A stretch of DNA of 64,000 nt from Allorhizobium undicola ORS 992 = ATCC 700741 (GCF_000621665.1 NZ_JHXQ01000002.1:310001-374000), one strand, 5' to 3'. Positions 28,091 to 39,064 are shown, counted from the first letter of the stretch. Numbers and translations: made by a program. The notes: generated by a model not told the origin, from the sequence alone.

Positions 28091-29131
28091 TTAGAGCAGA
28101 ATATCGGTGTAGAGCTCGGATACATCCGGCTCCGGATCGGTCTGGGCGAAATCGGCACTGTCAGCTACGATGTCGCGCACATCCTTGTCGATCTGCTTCA
28201 GGTCGTCTTCGGTTGCCCAGTTGAGTTCGATCAGACGGTTTTTCACCTGTTCGATCGGGTCCTGCTCGGAGCGCATCTTCTGGACTTCATCCTTGGAGCG
28301 ATACTTGGCCGGGTCGGACATGGAGTGACCGCGATAACGATAGGTCATCATTTCCAGAATGATCGGACCCATGCCGGAGCGGCAATGCTCCACCGCGTAA
28401 TCGGCCGCAGCCTTCACGGCGCGAACATCCATGCCATCCACCTGGATGCCGGGGATATTGAAGGATACGCCGCGCTGGGAGAAATCGGTCTGCGCGGAAG
28501 CGCGCGAAACCGCCGTGCCCATGGCGTAACGGTTGTTTTCGATGATGTAGATCACCGGCAGGTTCCACAGGCGAGCCATGTTGAAGCTCTCGTAAACCTG
28601 ACCCTGGTTGGCCGCGCCATCGCCGAAATAGGCGAGCGACACGTTGTCATTGCCGCGATACTTGTTGGCGAAGGCCAGACCTGTGCCAAGCGAAACCTGG
28701 GCGCCGACGATGCCGTGACCGCCATAGAAATGCTTCTCTTTCGAGAACATGTGCATGGAGCCGCCCTTGCCCTTGGACAAGCCGCCACGGCGGCCCGTCA
28801 ACTCGGCCATGACGCCGCGCGCACTCATGCCGCAGGCCAGCATGTGACCGTGGTCACGATAGCCGGTAATGACCTGATCACCTTCCTTCAGCGCCATCTG
28901 CATACCGACAACGACAGCTTCCTGCCCGATGTAAAGGTGACAGAAGCCGCCGATGAAGCCCATGCCGTAGAGCTGGCCGGCCTTCTCTTCAAAGCGGCGG
29001 ATCAGCAGCATTTCGCGATAGGCCTTGAGCTCTTCGTCGCGATCGAGTTCTGCGATAGCTCCCTGCGAAAAATTGCCCTTGGCTGGCTTTGCCTTGCGAC
29101 CGGAAGCGGTCGCGGTGGTGCGCGGCGCCAT
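28091..29131 (-). CDS. pdhA: pyruvate dehydrogenase E1 alpha
   Basis: A 346-residue thiamine-diphosphate subunit. The ThDP motif starts with YFGDGAANQGQVYESFNMA and closes with IENNRYAMGTAV. The substrate-channel region YRDHGHMLACGM and the phosphorylation-loop-like YRYRGHSMSDPAKYRSKDEV are present. It decarboxylates pyruvate and hands the acetyl group to E2. It is the first gene of pdhABC; the upstream region carries a perfect palindrome (29261-29281) that could be an operator. Confidence 0.96.
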   Translation of the reverse strand: MAPRTTATASGRKAKPAKGNFSQGAIAELDRDEELKAYREMLLIRRFEEKAGQLYGMGFIGGFCHLYIGQEAVVVGMQMALKEGDQVITGYRDHGHMLACGMSARGVMAELTGRRGGLSKGKGGSMHMFSKEKHFYGGHGIVGAQVSLGTGLAFANKYRGNDNVSLAYFGDGAANQGQVYESFNMARLWNLPVIYIIENNRYAMGTAVSRASAQTDFSQRGVSFNIPGIQVDGMDVRAVKAAADYAVEHCRSGMGPIILEMMTYRYRGHSMSDPAKYRSKDEVQKMRSEQDPIEQVKNRLIELNWATEDDLKQIDKDVRDIVADSADFAQTDPEPDVSELYTDILL

Positions 29132-29260
29132 TCATCCCTCCCTGACTTGCTAGGGTTCTTGATTGCGCAACACCATATGCAAGAACGCCGAAAGTCGCAA
29201 TGCATTAAATGCATGACTTCTATTCGCCATAAACATAGAGAAATACAGGATTTTTTTAAT

Positions 29261-29281
29261 ATTAACCGGCTTTCGGTTAAT
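29261..29281. promoter_or_regulatory. palindrome upstream of pdhA, possible operator
   Basis: ATTAACCG and CGGTTAAT form a perfect 8-bp inverted repeat around GCTTT, in an AT-rich stretch 130 bases upstream of pdhA. Symmetry and spacing fit a dimeric regulator, but no regulator is identified and no -10/-35 could be assigned. Confidence 0.4.
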
Positions 29282-29357
29282 TCAATCTACCCGTGATTTT
29301 GAGGGGGTGCAGTGCAGCATTTCAGGTGCAAGCGCAGCAATGAAAACACGCGAGTCA

Positions 29358-29669
29358 TCACCGGTTGAAGATCACGATCTCATCCGGCCTCGACATATTA
29401 AGCTGATAACGCGCCTTTTCATCGATCATGTCGCGCTCAAGCGAACCGTCGCTCAACAATTCCACCTGCTTTTCGATGGCCTTGCGCTTCTTGACGAGAT
29501 CGGCGAGCTCGGCGTTGCGGTCCTGTCGCAATTTATCGAAACGCTCGCCAGCGCGCAGGCCATAATCGCCATGCACGCAATGATAACCGAAATAGCCAAT
29601 GAAGGCGACAGTGATGGCGGGCAGAATCAGACGGCCGAATTTTCTGTTCTTGTGATGGCGAGTCCACAT
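29358..29669 (-). CDS. septum-formation-initiator (FtsB/DivIC-like) protein
   Basis: A 103-residue bitopic membrane protein: a basic cytoplasmic start (MWTRHHKNRKFGR), one membrane helix (LILPAITVAFIGYFGYHCVHG), and a coiled coil (LRAGERFDKLRQDRNAELADLVKKRKAIEKQVELL) ending YQLNMSRPDEIVIF. This is the DivIC/FtsB fold that bridges FtsL and FtsQ in the divisome. It lies between eno and pdhA, its usual position in Rhizobiales. The ATG at 29669 matches the family; an open frame runs 156 bases further upstream without family character. Confidence 0.88.
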   Translation of the reverse strand: MWTRHHKNRKFGRLILPAITVAFIGYFGYHCVHGDYGLRAGERFDKLRQDRNAELADLVKKRKAIEKQVELLSDGSLERDMIDEKARYQLNMSRPDEIVIFNR

Positions 29670-29977
29670 GCCCGGGCAACCTTGTACGCTTGACTTCCGG
29701 CACGCCTGCATGGGCCGCCGCAACAGGGAAATGATTCCCCTTTTGGACAAGCTTAGGATGGAACTCTTAACCGTTCGTTGACCATGGGGCACAGTCATTA
29801 AAAAACCGCCGCGATGCAACAGCATGTTCAGGAAAAGTGGAAACCGGTTTTCTGGCCGAAAATGCGTTAAAACAAAAAGTTAGAGCGGCCCATCGTTTCC
29901 GGGAAACGATGGGCCGCTCTGAGGATCGCGGCAGTTTTGCATTCAGTTCGGTAGAAACGGGCCTGGCCCGCTCAGCC
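29670..29977. other. eno to FtsB-like gap with repeat and terminator
   Basis: This 308-base gap holds a half-degenerate CtrA-like sequence TTAA-CCGTTCG-TTGACC at 29767-29783, a dispersed repeat element at 29826-29880 (GTTCAGGAAAAGTGG, then GGCCGAAAATGCG), and the eno terminator at 29868-29920. The promoter for the FtsB-like gene must lie in its lower part. Confidence 0.5.
29868..29920 (-). terminator. Rho-independent terminator of eno
   Basis: A 19-bp inverted repeat, AGAGCGGCCCATCGTTTCC against its complement (29882-29920), is followed on the minus strand by TAACTTTTTGTTTT. It starts 58 bases after the eno stop. Confidence 0.85.
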
Positions 29978-31339
<1,362 letters not shown>

Positions 31340-31433
31340 TTACAATGACGGTTTGCGCGGCGCCGGGGCGAAAGCTAATCGATTTAATCCGCTTTCTTCA
31401 CCTGAGCGCCGGGATAAATCGGTTATAACGGCC

Positions 31434-32279
31434 TCAAGCCGCCTTGCTGATGGCGTCGAAGGCCATCAATTTCTCCAGAAGCGCCTCCAGCTTGTCCAGA
31501 TAGACCATGTTCGGCCCATCGGAGGGAGCGGTATCGGGATCCTGATGCGATTCGATGAAGAGGCCCGCAACCCCCACCGCCACGGCGGCGCGCGCCAGCG
31601 TTTCCACGAATTCGCGCTGCCCGCCGGAAGAGCCACCCTGCCCGCCCGGCTGCTGCACGGAATGGGTGGCGTCGAAGATCACCGGCGCGCCCAAGCCCGC
31701 CATGATCGGCAGCGAGCGCATGTCGGAGACAAGCGTGTTGTATCCGAAGGATGCGCCCCGCTCGCACAGCATGACATTGGGATTGCCGGAAAGCGTGAGC
31801 TTCTCCATCACGTTCTTCATATCCCAAGGCGCGAGGAACTGGCCCTTCTTGACGTTGATGGCGCGGCCGGTTTTGGCGGCAGCCACGAGAAGGTCGGTCT
31901 GGCGGCAGAGGAAGGCTGGAATTTGCAGCACATCCACCACTTCCGCCACGATCGCGCATTGCTCTTCGGTGTGAATATCGGTGAGCACCGGAAAGCCGAA
32001 TTCCTTTTTAAGATCGGCAAAAATTTCCAGCCCCTTGTCGATGCCGATGCCGCGTCCGCCTTTCAGCGAGGTGCGGTTTGCCTTGTCGAAGGAGGATTTA
32101 TAGACGAGGCCGATTCCCAGCCGGTCGCAGATTTCCTTGATGGAACCGGCCATCATGAAGGCATGTTCCCGGCTTTCCATCTGGCAGGGGCCGCATATCA
32201 GCGAAAAGCGCTGGCTGTTGCTGAAGGAAACGGTCCGATCACCGGTGCCTACGGTTACGATGGCATTGGGTTCAGTCAT
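31434..32279 (-). CDS. kdsA: 3-deoxy-8-phosphooctulonate (KDO-8-P) synthase
   Basis: A 281-residue enzyme condensing phosphoenolpyruvate and arabinose 5-phosphate for the LPS inner core. Signatures: [77 protein letters not shown] and [26 protein letters not shown]. Its ATG overlaps the stop of the upstream VOC gene by 4 bases (ATGA), an operon of VOC-kdsA. Confidence 0.97.
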   Translation of the reverse strand: MTEPNAIVTVGTGDRTVSFSNSQRFSLICGPCQMESREHAFMMAGSIKEICDRLGIGLVYKSSFDKANRTSLKGGRGIGIDKGLEIFADLKKEFGFPVLTDIHTEEQCAIVAEVVDVLQIPAFLCRQTDLLVAAAKTGRAINVKKGQFLAPWDMKNVMEKLTLSGNPNVMLCERGASFGYNTLVSDMRSLPIMAGLGAPVIFDATHSVQQPGGQGGSSGGQREFVETLARAAVAVGVAGLFIESHQDPDTAPSDGPNMVYLDKLEALLEKLMAFDAISKAA

Positions 32280-33124
32280 CCATCATTCTCCTCGAATTCG
32301 AAGCTCAGGCCCTGTCCGGGCGCCGCCATAACAGAAAGCCCGCTCGGCCTTCTTTGATAGGCTACGCCATTAGCAGCCAGCACCTCTGCTGTCACCTCCA
32401 GATCGGCGACCGAAAAAGCGATGGACCTGGCGCATAGCAGTTCATTTGTCTTCCTTTCGATGCGAATGGGCCGATTTGCGGTCTGGATGACGATATTTTC
32501 GCCCTCATGGTGGCTCGTCGCGCCGAATACCAGCTCGAACCAGCCTGCGAAACGGGCCGGATCATCGGCTTGCAACGTCACTTGCTTCAATCCCGTCACG
32601 CTATTGGCATGGGCTTCCAGGCTGCCCCTGTCGGAAGGCAAGGGCTGAAGACGCTGGCAGCCAAACAGGAAAAGCCGCCCCACATCAGGATGGGTCGCAA
32701 AGGCCAGCCGGAAGCGTGCCTCCATTTCCGCGCCATCGGGAAGGCGCATGACGCGGCCAAACTCCAGTACCCTGCCGCCGGATATATCGGCGGCAAGAAA
32801 GGCCTGATGATCCATCTCGGCATCTGGCGTCAGCGCCACGATTGCCGAAAGCCCCTCCTCAGCGGTTTTGCGAAACAGCCGGTCGCGGGCCACGAATACA
32901 TTTCCGTCTCCGATTGCCGCCTCGGCCATGGCAGGATCGGCCACCACCAAGGGTTCGAGATAGGTCTTGTCAGCCAGGAATATACAGGCATTGGCCGTTC
33001 CGAAAGGATGGGTGGCATCCGCGGCCACCGTAAAGCCAAGCTGGCTCATGCGGCGCCGGGCAACCGCCAGATCGGCCACCGGCATGACGAGATGATCGAG
33101 CGGACAGGGCTTTCCGTCTGACAT
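32276..33124 (-). CDS. VOC-superfamily glyoxalase-like protein
   Basis: A 282-residue protein with two vicinal-oxygen-chelate-like modules. The first begins [23 protein letters not shown] with [19 protein letters not shown]; the second (residue about 165 onward) begins [21 protein letters not shown]. The fold resembles the glyoxalase-like PF13468 group, whose substrates are mostly unknown. Translational coupling to kdsA (ATGA overlap) is suggestive of cotranscription, not of function. I chose [11 protein letters not shown] at 33124; the open frame extends a further 285 bases that lack family character and overlap the next gene. Confidence 0.8.
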   Translation of the reverse strand: MSDGKPCPLDHLVMPVADLAVARRRMSQLGFTVAADATHPFGTANACIFLADKTYLEPLVVADPAMAEAAIGDGNVFVARDRLFRKTAEEGLSAIVALTPDAEMDHQAFLAADISGGRVLEFGRVMRLPDGAEMEARFRLAFATHPDVGRLFLFGCQRLQPLPSDRGSLEAHANSVTGLKQVTLQADDPARFAGWFELVFGATSHHEGENIVIQTANRPIRIERKTNELLCARSIAFSVADLEVTAEVLAANGVAYQRRPSGLSVMAAPGQGLSFEFEENDG

Positions 33125-33134
33125 GCTTTCTCCT

Positions 33135-33830
33135 TCACTGGCGCGGCTTTTGATCAGCGATTTTCGGCAGGGGAAAAGCAAGAACCTGCCTCGTATAGGT
33201 TTCCACCACAAGACTGATGGGCGTGGCATCCGGCAACGAAAGCAAGGCCCGATGTTGCAGAACCTCTTCCGGTATATGGAGCGGATCAGGGCCGGTTTCC
33301 ACGGGCGCGCCCATTTCCCAGGCCTCCGGCATGGGCCACCACAACAATTCGGCGCTGATTGTGTGACGCTGGAAATGCAGGGGCTGCACCACCCGCCCGA
33401 AGGCGGCATCGGTGGTATCGAGCGCGGTGTTCATATCCGCCGTCAGACGTCCGGGAACATACCAGTTATCGGCCTCCGACAGCACATGTGCGCCGCATTT
33501 GAGGCGAACGCGGCGGTAATTCACCCTTTCCCCGTCCGAAACCTTCAAGGCAGCCCGGACATCCTCAGACGCCGGCTTGTCGATGTCTCTCATGCGTTCG
33601 GCCACCACCTTTTCGCCTCGCGCCAGATCATGGCGCTCACACCAGTGGTCAAGCGTCAGCGTGGCGCTGTCATGGCTCAAAAGCCGGGCGTTGAGGTCTT
33701 GCAACAGGGCTTGCGCCTGAAGGCGCACGATGGCCGTGTCCGGCCAGACGGGGATTTCTTCCGTATGCCCCGCGACAGGTAAAATCATCGAACTCACCAG
33801 TAAAGGCAGGGAAATCAGGATGGAACGCAT
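33135..33830 (-). CDS. exported protein, possible chorismate-lyase/UTRA-like fold
   Basis: A 231-residue protein with a signal peptide (MRSILISLPLLVSSMILPVAG). The mature part has VNYRRVRLKCGAHVLSEADNWYVPGRLTADMN and DAAFGRVVQPLHFQRHTISAEL, which resembles the UbiC (chorismate lyase)/UTRA superfamily layout, although a periplasmic location would be unusual for that enzyme. I am not sure of the family. It stops 10 bases before the VOC gene start, so it could be first in a VOC-kdsA operon. The start MRSILIS at 33830 is chosen because it gives a clean signal peptide. Confidence 0.65.
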   Translation of the reverse strand: MRSILISLPLLVSSMILPVAGHTEEIPVWPDTAIVRLQAQALLQDLNARLLSHDSATLTLDHWCERHDLARGEKVVAERMRDIDKPASEDVRAALKVSDGERVNYRRVRLKCGAHVLSEADNWYVPGRLTADMNTALDTTDAAFGRVVQPLHFQRHTISAELLWWPMPEAWEMGAPVETGPDPLHIPEEVLQHRALLSLPDATPISLVVETYTRQVLAFPLPKIADQKPRQ

Positions 33831-34213
33831 GAATACTCCTTGAGGAATGAGGGAATCAACCTCCGCAGCCACCAATTCGAGATTGAGCGACATTCATGAC
33901 CGTTCCACGGCAGGCCGAAATTTGGCTGAAGTGCCCCACCGGATCTCGGAGGCATCGTGCCTTGCAGGCGGCGAAAAAGGGAGACTGCTTGCCGCATAAA
34001 GCATAATCCGACCGGAGCGAAACGAGGATCGAAAGGCGCTCTATTCAAAAAAATAGTCCTTTTTGATCCAGGTTCTTGAGAAGGGCTGGCATGGGCGCTA
34101 ATTGGCCCGATGGCTGAAGGCCCTCCGGCCATGCTGCTTCCATGCAGTATTTTCAGCCGCAACATCAACCTGTGGCCATGTTTCCATCGCCGCACAAGAA
34201 AAGAACCGAAAAA
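33831..34213. other. 383-bp divergent intergenic region with a Bru-RS-like copy
   Basis: This gap between the exported protein and gluP holds a partial palindromic repeat at 34001-34031 (GCATAATCCGACCGGAG, then GAAACGAGGATCG) and should carry both divergent promoters. No small ORF or RNA is convincing. Confidence 0.5.
34001..34031 (+). repeat. Bru-RS-like palindromic repeat, right end missing
   Basis: GCATAATCCGACCGGAGCGA then AACGAGGATCG matches the copies at 9321 (plus) and 48813 and 55538 (minus), but the closing GATTATGC arm is absent. Confidence 0.65.
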
Positions 34214-35461
34214 ATGGCAGGACTTCAAACGGGCGCAGCATCACGCTCCAGCGCCGCAACCAAGGGCGGCCGCTCCTATACCGGCGCGCTGATGGCCCTC
34301 ACTTCCTTGTTTTTCCTCTGGGGCCTCATCACCTGCCTCAACGACATTCTCATTCCCCATCTGAAGAATGTCTTTCATCTCAGCTACACACAGGCGATGC
34401 TGATCCAGTTCTGCTTTTTCGGCGCCTATTTCATCGTGTCGTTGCCTGCGGGTGCTTTGGTCAAGCGGATTTCCTACAAGTGGGGCATCGTGACGGGCCT
34501 GATGGTGGCCGCCATTGGCTGCGCGCTGTTCATTCCGGCAGCAAGCCTTCGCGTTTACGGCCTGTTTCTCGCGGCCCTGTTCGTGCTGGCATCGGGCATC
34601 ACCATTCTTCAGGTTGCCGCCAATCCCTATGTCACGGTTCTCGGCCCCCCGGAAACATCCGCCAGCCGCCTGACGCTGACACAGGCCTTCAACTCGCTCG
34701 GCACCACGGTTGCGCCAAGCTTTGGCGCCCTGCTGATTTTCTCGGCCGCCACGCAGGCCGCCGAAGCGGAAGCCGATGCCGTCAAATTTCCCTATCTGCT
34801 GCTGGCGGCGGCCCTGCTCCTGCTTGCCGCCCTCTTTGCCGCTCTTCGTCTGCCTGCCGTAGAGGGCGAGGACGATGCGGCCCATGCGGGCGAAACGGGC
34901 GGCTCAGCCTGGCAATATCGCCACCTCGTGCTGGGCGCCATCGGCATTTTCGTCTATGTCGGCGGCGAAGTCAGCGTCGGCAGCTTTCTGGTGAACTTTC
35001 TGGCCGATCCATCCATTGCCGGGCTTTCGGAGCAGGATGCAGCCCATTACGTCTCCTATTTCTGGGGCGGCGCCATGATCGGGCGTTTCATCGGCTCATT
35101 CGCCATGCGCTATATCGATGACGGCAAGGCGCTGGCCATCAATGCCGTGGCAGCGGGCCTGCTGCTGCTGGCAACGGTGCTGTCCACCGGGCATGTGGCG
35201 ATGTGGACCGTGCTTGCCGTGGGCTTCTTCAACTCCATCATGTTCCCGACGATTTTCAGCCTGGCGCTGAAGGGCTTGGGTAGGCACACCAGCCAGGGAT
35301 CGGGCATTTTGTGCCTTGCCATCGTCGGAGGCGCCATTCTGCCTGTCATTCAGGGGGCTCTGGCGGATACCGTCGGCATTCACCTTGCCTTTCTCATGCC
35401 CATCCTGTGCTATGCCTATATCGCCTTTTACGGGCTGATCGGCTCGCGCGTCAGAACATAA
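34214..35461 (+). CDS. gluP: glucose/galactose MFS transporter (GluP-like)
   Basis: A 415-residue major-facilitator protein with 12 predicted helices. The segments [71 protein letters not shown] and [12 protein letters not shown] are those of the FucP/GluP sugar:H+ symporter group, and the sequence is close to what I recall of Brucella GluP. The N-terminal 35 residues differ from that protein. The ATG at 34214 ([10 protein letters not shown]) is preferred; an in-frame ATG 72 bases upstream is possible. It probably stands alone, with a hairpin after it. Confidence 0.88.
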   Translation: MAGLQTGAASRSSAATKGGRSYTGALMALTSLFFLWGLITCLNDILIPHLKNVFHLSYTQAMLIQFCFFGAYFIVSLPAGALVKRISYKWGIVTGLMVAAIGCALFIPAASLRVYGLFLAALFVLASGITILQVAANPYVTVLGPPETSASRLTLTQAFNSLGTTVAPSFGALLIFSAATQAAEAEADAVKFPYLLLAAALLLLAALFAALRLPAVEGEDDAAHAGETGGSAWQYRHLVLGAIGIFVYVGGEVSVGSFLVNFLADPSIAGLSEQDAAHYVSYFWGGAMIGRFIGSFAMRYIDDGKALAINAVAAGLLLLATVLSTGHVAMWTVLAVGFFNSIMFPTIFSLALKGLGRHTSQGSGILCLAIVGGAILPVIQGALADTVGIHLAFLMPILCYAYIAFYGLIGSRVRT

Positions 35462-35496
35462 GGTTTCGGGCGCCAACCGGTTTTAGCGGTAAACAT

Positions 35497-35522
35497 CGCG
35501 GCGGAACCAAATGGCCGCCGCG
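35497..35522. terminator. GC-rich hairpin after gluP
   Basis: CGCGGCGG (35497-35504) and CCGCCGCG (35515-35522) form an 8-bp stem, 36 bases past the gluP stop. There is no T-run, so termination efficiency is doubtful. Confidence 0.4.
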
Positions 35523-35557
35523 ACTGTTGCATGGTCTTGAATAACAGGAGACATGCC

Positions 35558-35845
35558 ATGCAGATTACCTATCACGTCGGCGAACATGATGGCGGTTATG
35601 CCTACAGGCTCCGCGATGTCTGGTCCGAACCCTTTCCGGACCATGAAACTGCACTGAAGGCCGCACGTGACGCCGCCGAGCGGCAGCATCTGGAAGGCCG
35701 GGATGCGGAGATCACCTATCAGCTTGGCGATGGCACCTGGCGCACGGAACATGCCAGCGGCGGCGACAGGCCGGAAACCGAAGTGGTGGACGATGTTGCC
35801 GCGCAGGAACAGGCAATTCCGCCTGAAGACGTCGATAAACATTGA
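35558..35845 (+). CDS. small DUF2188-like protein
   Basis: A 95-residue acidic protein. The first 65 residues (YHVGEHDGGYAYRLRDVW, then FPDHETALKAARDAAERQHLEG and ITYQLGDGTWRTEH) follow the short beta-alpha-beta pattern of DUF2188-type proteins, with an acidic tail. Function is unknown; such proteins are often stress-associated in Rhizobiales. The start follows AGGAGAC. A terminator follows and it converges with the next small gene. Confidence 0.65.
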   Translation: MQITYHVGEHDGGYAYRLRDVWSEPFPDHETALKAARDAAERQHLEGRDAEITYQLGDGTWRTEHASGGDRPETEVVDDVAAQEQAIPPEDVDKH

Positions 35846-35853
35846 ATGACAAG

Positions 35854-35887
35854 CTTTCCGTGCTTCCAGAAAGCACGGAAGGTTTTT
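35854..35887. terminator. bidirectional terminator between two small convergent genes
   Basis: CTTTCCGTGCTT (35854-35865) pairs with AAGCACGGAAGG, followed by TTTTTA on the plus strand. It separates the convergent genes at 35558-35845 and 35886-36149. Confidence 0.8.
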
Positions 35888-36149
35888 ACTGCCGATCGAT
35901 GAATTTGTTGAAACGGCTGTCCTGACCGTCAGCAGTTTTTTCCTGAAACAGGAATGCCAGCTTGTTGTCATCGAAGATGGACAGGAATTCCTCCCAGCCG
36001 ATCTGTTCCAGCCCTTCCTCGCCCTCACCGAAATCAATTCGCAGTATACCGCCCTTTCCCTCGCTGCGGACTACGGAAGGATGACCACCGCGTTCTTCGA
36101 CCCACTGGCGGATCTGTTGATGATCGGTTGTGGTTTGCGATGTGGTCAT
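35886..36149 (-). CDS. conserved small hypothetical protein
   Basis: An 87-residue protein. The pattern IRQWVEERGGHPSVV, GGILRIDFGE, LEQIGWEEFLSIFDDNKLAFLFQ and SRFNKFIDR is one I recall in many alphaproteobacterial hypothetical proteins, sometimes mislabelled as a glucan-branching enzyme. No catalytic motif is visible. I chose MTTSQTTTDH at 36149 over an ATG 48 bases upstream. It converges with the DUF2188-like gene. Confidence 0.7.
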   Translation of the reverse strand: MTTSQTTTDHQQIRQWVEERGGHPSVVRSEGKGGILRIDFGEGEEGLEQIGWEEFLSIFDDNKLAFLFQEKTADGQDSRFNKFIDRQ

Positions 36150-36403
36150 GGCTTTCTCCTGCGCAGCTTGCCCGCATTGTTGCGACCGGCGCCGCAAGAA
36201 GCACGGCTAAGGCAAGCGGAGGTCGCCACCGGTCATGATGACCAACCCGCCTTTCGCCATGAAGTTCCCCCGCAGCGCCTGGCACACGGGTCAAATGCCG
36301 GAAACGTTACGCAAATTTTGTTGCCGGTAACGGAAGGCTGCCATGCGTTCCATGCAAAGAGAAATAGTTTGAAAGCTAATTATTTATATCCTACTTATTA
36401 CCC

Positions 36404-36871
36404 ATGACACAGGATGAACCATCGCACCGCTCCTTCACCACCCGGCTGTTTGCCGCTGCCAGATTATGGCGCCGCTGCATCGACGCCGCTTTGAGCGAAC
36501 ACGCCATTTCCGAAGCCACCGCCGCCCCGCTATTGTGGATCGGCCGGATGGGTGGGGGCGTGCGCCAGATCGCACTCGCCGAACAGATCGGGATCGAGGG
36601 CGCATCGCTAGTCCGGCTTCTGGATCAGCTGGAGGGCATGGGCTACATTCTGCGCAAGGACGATCCCACCGACCGGCGCGCCAAGGGCTTGTGGCTCACC
36701 TCTGCCGGCGAGGAAATGGCAGGAAAGCTTGAGGCGCTTCTGGATGAGGAACGAAGCCGCCTGCTGCATGACATTCCGCTGGCGGACCTTGAAACGGCCC
36801 TTCGCGTTATCACAGTTTTCAACGACCGTTGTGCGGCGGCACGCTCGGCACGCACCAGGGGAGAGGCTTGA
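36404..36871 (+). CDS. MarR-family transcriptional regulator
   Basis: A 155-residue winged-helix regulator. The DNA-binding core is RQIALAEQIGIEGASLVRLLDQLEGMGYILRKDDPTDRRAKGLWLTSAGEEM, with the DRR wing. It overlaps by one base the FUSC efflux gene, so it is very likely the local regulator of the efflux operon, probably responding to aromatic or phenolic ligands as MarR proteins often do. The AT-rich stretch upstream (36360-36403) is the presumed promoter and operator; no perfect palindrome is visible. Confidence 0.88.
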   Translation: MTQDEPSHRSFTTRLFAAARLWRRCIDAALSEHAISEATAAPLLWIGRMGGGVRQIALAEQIGIEGASLVRLLDQLEGMGYILRKDDPTDRRAKGLWLTSAGEEMAGKLEALLDEERSRLLHDIPLADLETALRVITVFNDRCAAARSARTRGEA

Positions 36872-39060
36872 TGTTGCGCCATGGAGTGCCTTCGGCAAAG
36901 GCTGAAAACCCGGTTGCCTTGCTGGCCACGTTAACACAGCGCTTGAGAGCGCCAGTGCTTTTCACCGAAACACGCAGGCGCCATACATGGCGGGATTGGC
37001 TTTTTTCCTTCAAGGCCTTCATTGCCGCCATGCTTGCGCTTTATATCGCACTGGCATTCGACCTTTCCCGGCCCTACTGGGCGGTATCGGCTGTCTATAT
37101 CGTATCCAGCCCCTTTTCCGGCGCCACGAAATCCAAGGCGCTCTATCGCTGTCTCGGCACCATTCTGGGCGCGGTCGCGGCGGTTGCCTTCGTGCCCGTC
37201 TTCGTCAACGCGCCGGAACTGCTGTCGCTGGTGGTGGCGCTGTGGACGGGCAGTTTGCTGTTCATCTCCATGCTGGACCGCAGCGCGCGCAGCTATGTGT
37301 TCATGCTGGCAGGCTATACGCTGCCGCTCATTGCCCTGCCTGCCGTCAGTTCGCCCGCCAGCGTCTTCGATCTGGCACTGGCCCGCACGGAGGAAATCAC
37401 CCTTGGCATTCTTTGCGCCAGCTTCGTAAACACCATTTTTCTGCCCTCCAGTGTTGGCACGATCTTTCGCGATCAGGTGGATGGCTGGCTTGCCGATGCA
37501 GGCGCCTGGGCAGAGGATATTTTGCGCGGCGAAGGCGCCACCCCAACCACACCGCTCAATCGCCAGAAGCTTGCCACCGATGTTGCCGCACTGGATCAGG
37601 TCATCAGCCAGCTCGGCTACGACCCCGCAACCAGAGACGTTGTGCGCGAGGCCCGCGACCTGCGCAGCCGTCTGTTGATGCTTCTGCCGGTTTTCTCCGG
37701 TCTTGCCGATCGTCTCCATGCCCTTCGCCAGCCTTACGGCGAGGCAGGAGCCCAGGTTCCTCTGCCGGAAGACCTGCGCCTCCTCCTGAACCGCGCCGCT
37801 GACTGGATGAAACAGGGAGCCGCCAGCTCAAAGGATGAAGGCGCCCATGATCTTCTGATCGAGATCGAGCGTCTTGGCGCGCTTCACGGTCGCCAGACGT
37901 GGTATCCTCTGCTGCTCTCCGGCGTTCTGGCCCGCCTGAAGGAAGTGGTGCAGCTCTGGCAGGATTGCCTTACCCTGCGCGACACCATGGGCAATCCCGG
38001 TCAGGCCGGTCAATTTCAACCGGTCTTTCGCGAACGGAGAATTGCAGCGGGCGCCCGCCATTACGATCATGCCCTGCTTGCCATCAAGGCTGGCACGGTG
38101 GTGGCTGGCATTTTCGCCGCCTGCATGATCTGGATTTTTCTCGGCTGGGATCAGGGGGCAGGCTTTGTGGCCATGTGCGCCGTCGCGTCCTCGTTTTTTG
38201 CCGCGCAGGATCGGCCCGGTCCACAAATCATGTCCATGCTCATCTGGACAGGCGTGGCCATCCTCACCTCCTTTGTTTATATTTTCGGCATTCTGCCGAT
38301 GGTCAACAGCTATGAAATGCTGGTGGTGGTCTTCGCGCCCATCTTTCTGCTTCTGGGCCTTCAGATGACCAATCCGGCGCTCACGACCATTGCCATGCTG
38401 ATGGCGGTCAACAATGCCTCGTTCATTGCCATTCAGGATGCCTATAGCGCTGACATGCTGACCTTCGCCAACAGTTCGCTCTCCACCGTTCTGGGTGTTG
38501 GCTTCGCGCTGGTCTGGGTCATGGCAACGCGGCCCTTCGGCGTGGAGCTTGCCGCCAGACGCCTGCTCATGCAGGGCTGGCGCGATCTTGCCGCAACGGC
38601 GGCCGGCCGCAGCATGGTGGATCAGGACCGGCTGGCCGCCCGGCTTCTCGACCGTCTCGGCCAGCTTGTACCGCGGCTTTCCACCATAACAACGCAGGAT
38701 ATTCAGGCCGTGGACGGATTGGCCGATGTCCGGCTGGGCTTCAACGTGCTGACCTTGCAGGAAGAGCGCGGCGCTTTCACGCCTGCCGGCGCCGCAAGGG
38801 TGGATGAGGTGCTGAGCCAGATTGCCGGCCATTACCGCCAGCAGGTGCGCGCTGCCCGCCCTCTTCCATCGCCACCCTCGCTTCTGGCGGCAATCGACAC
38901 GGCACTGGATGCCCTGCCGCTGGATGGCGCGCCCGCCCAAAGTCAGAAGGCGGTCAATTCGCTGGTTGGCCTGCGCCGGGTGCTGTTTCCCCATGCGGCA
39001 CCACCGGACGCGCTGAATGCCGCCCTGCCTTCCTCCTCGCTCCAGCCTGCCGCAGAGTAA
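36871..39060 (+). CDS. FUSC-family aromatic-compound exporter (AaeB-like)
   Basis: A 729-residue inner-membrane protein with two blocks of about five helices (residues 30-190 and 400-560), each followed by a soluble segment, the FUSC/AaeB layout. The motif ALAFDLSRPYWAVSAVYIVSSPFSGATKSKALYRCLGTILGAVAA is characteristic of the first block. With DUF1656 and HlyD partners it forms an aromatic-acid (for example p-hydroxybenzoate) or fusaric-acid type efflux unit. The ATG at 36871 lies after GGGGAGAGG and overlaps the marR stop by one base. Confidence 0.9.
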   Translation: MLRHGVPSAKAENPVALLATLTQRLRAPVLFTETRRRHTWRDWLFSFKAFIAAMLALYIALAFDLSRPYWAVSAVYIVSSPFSGATKSKALYRCLGTILGAVAAVAFVPVFVNAPELLSLVVALWTGSLLFISMLDRSARSYVFMLAGYTLPLIALPAVSSPASVFDLALARTEEITLGILCASFVNTIFLPSSVGTIFRDQVDGWLADAGAWAEDILRGEGATPTTPLNRQKLATDVAALDQVISQLGYDPATRDVVREARDLRSRLLMLLPVFSGLADRLHALRQPYGEAGAQVPLPEDLRLLLNRAADWMKQGAASSKDEGAHDLLIEIERLGALHGRQTWYPLLLSGVLARLKEVVQLWQDCLTLRDTMGNPGQAGQFQPVFRERRIAAGARHYDHALLAIKAGTVVAGIFAACMIWIFLGWDQGAGFVAMCAVASSFFAAQDRPGPQIMSMLIWTGVAILTSFVYIFGILPMVNSYEMLVVVFAPIFLLLGLQMTNPALTTIAMLMAVNNASFIAIQDAYSADMLTFANSSLSTVLGVGFALVWVMATRPFGVELAARRLLMQGWRDLAATAAGRSMVDQDRLAARLLDRLGQLVPRLSTITTQDIQAVDGLADVRLGFNVLTLQEERGAFTPAGAARVDEVLSQIAGHYRQQVRAARPLPSPPSLLAAIDTALDALPLDGAPAQSQKAVNSLVGLRRVLFPHAAPPDALNAALPSSSLQPAAE

Positions 39061-39064
39061 TATC

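Noticed and set aside
27038..29296. 752-codon plus-strand open frame across pdhB and pdhA
   Set aside because: Antisense to two strongly supported PDH genes; its translation is His/Arg/Gly-rich in the pattern expected of the complement of high-GC codons and shows no domain.
29767..29783. CtrA-like site TTAA-N7-TTGACC upstream of the FtsB-like gene
   Set aside because: One position differs from the consensus and its location relative to the gene is not distinctive; noted in the spacer entry only.
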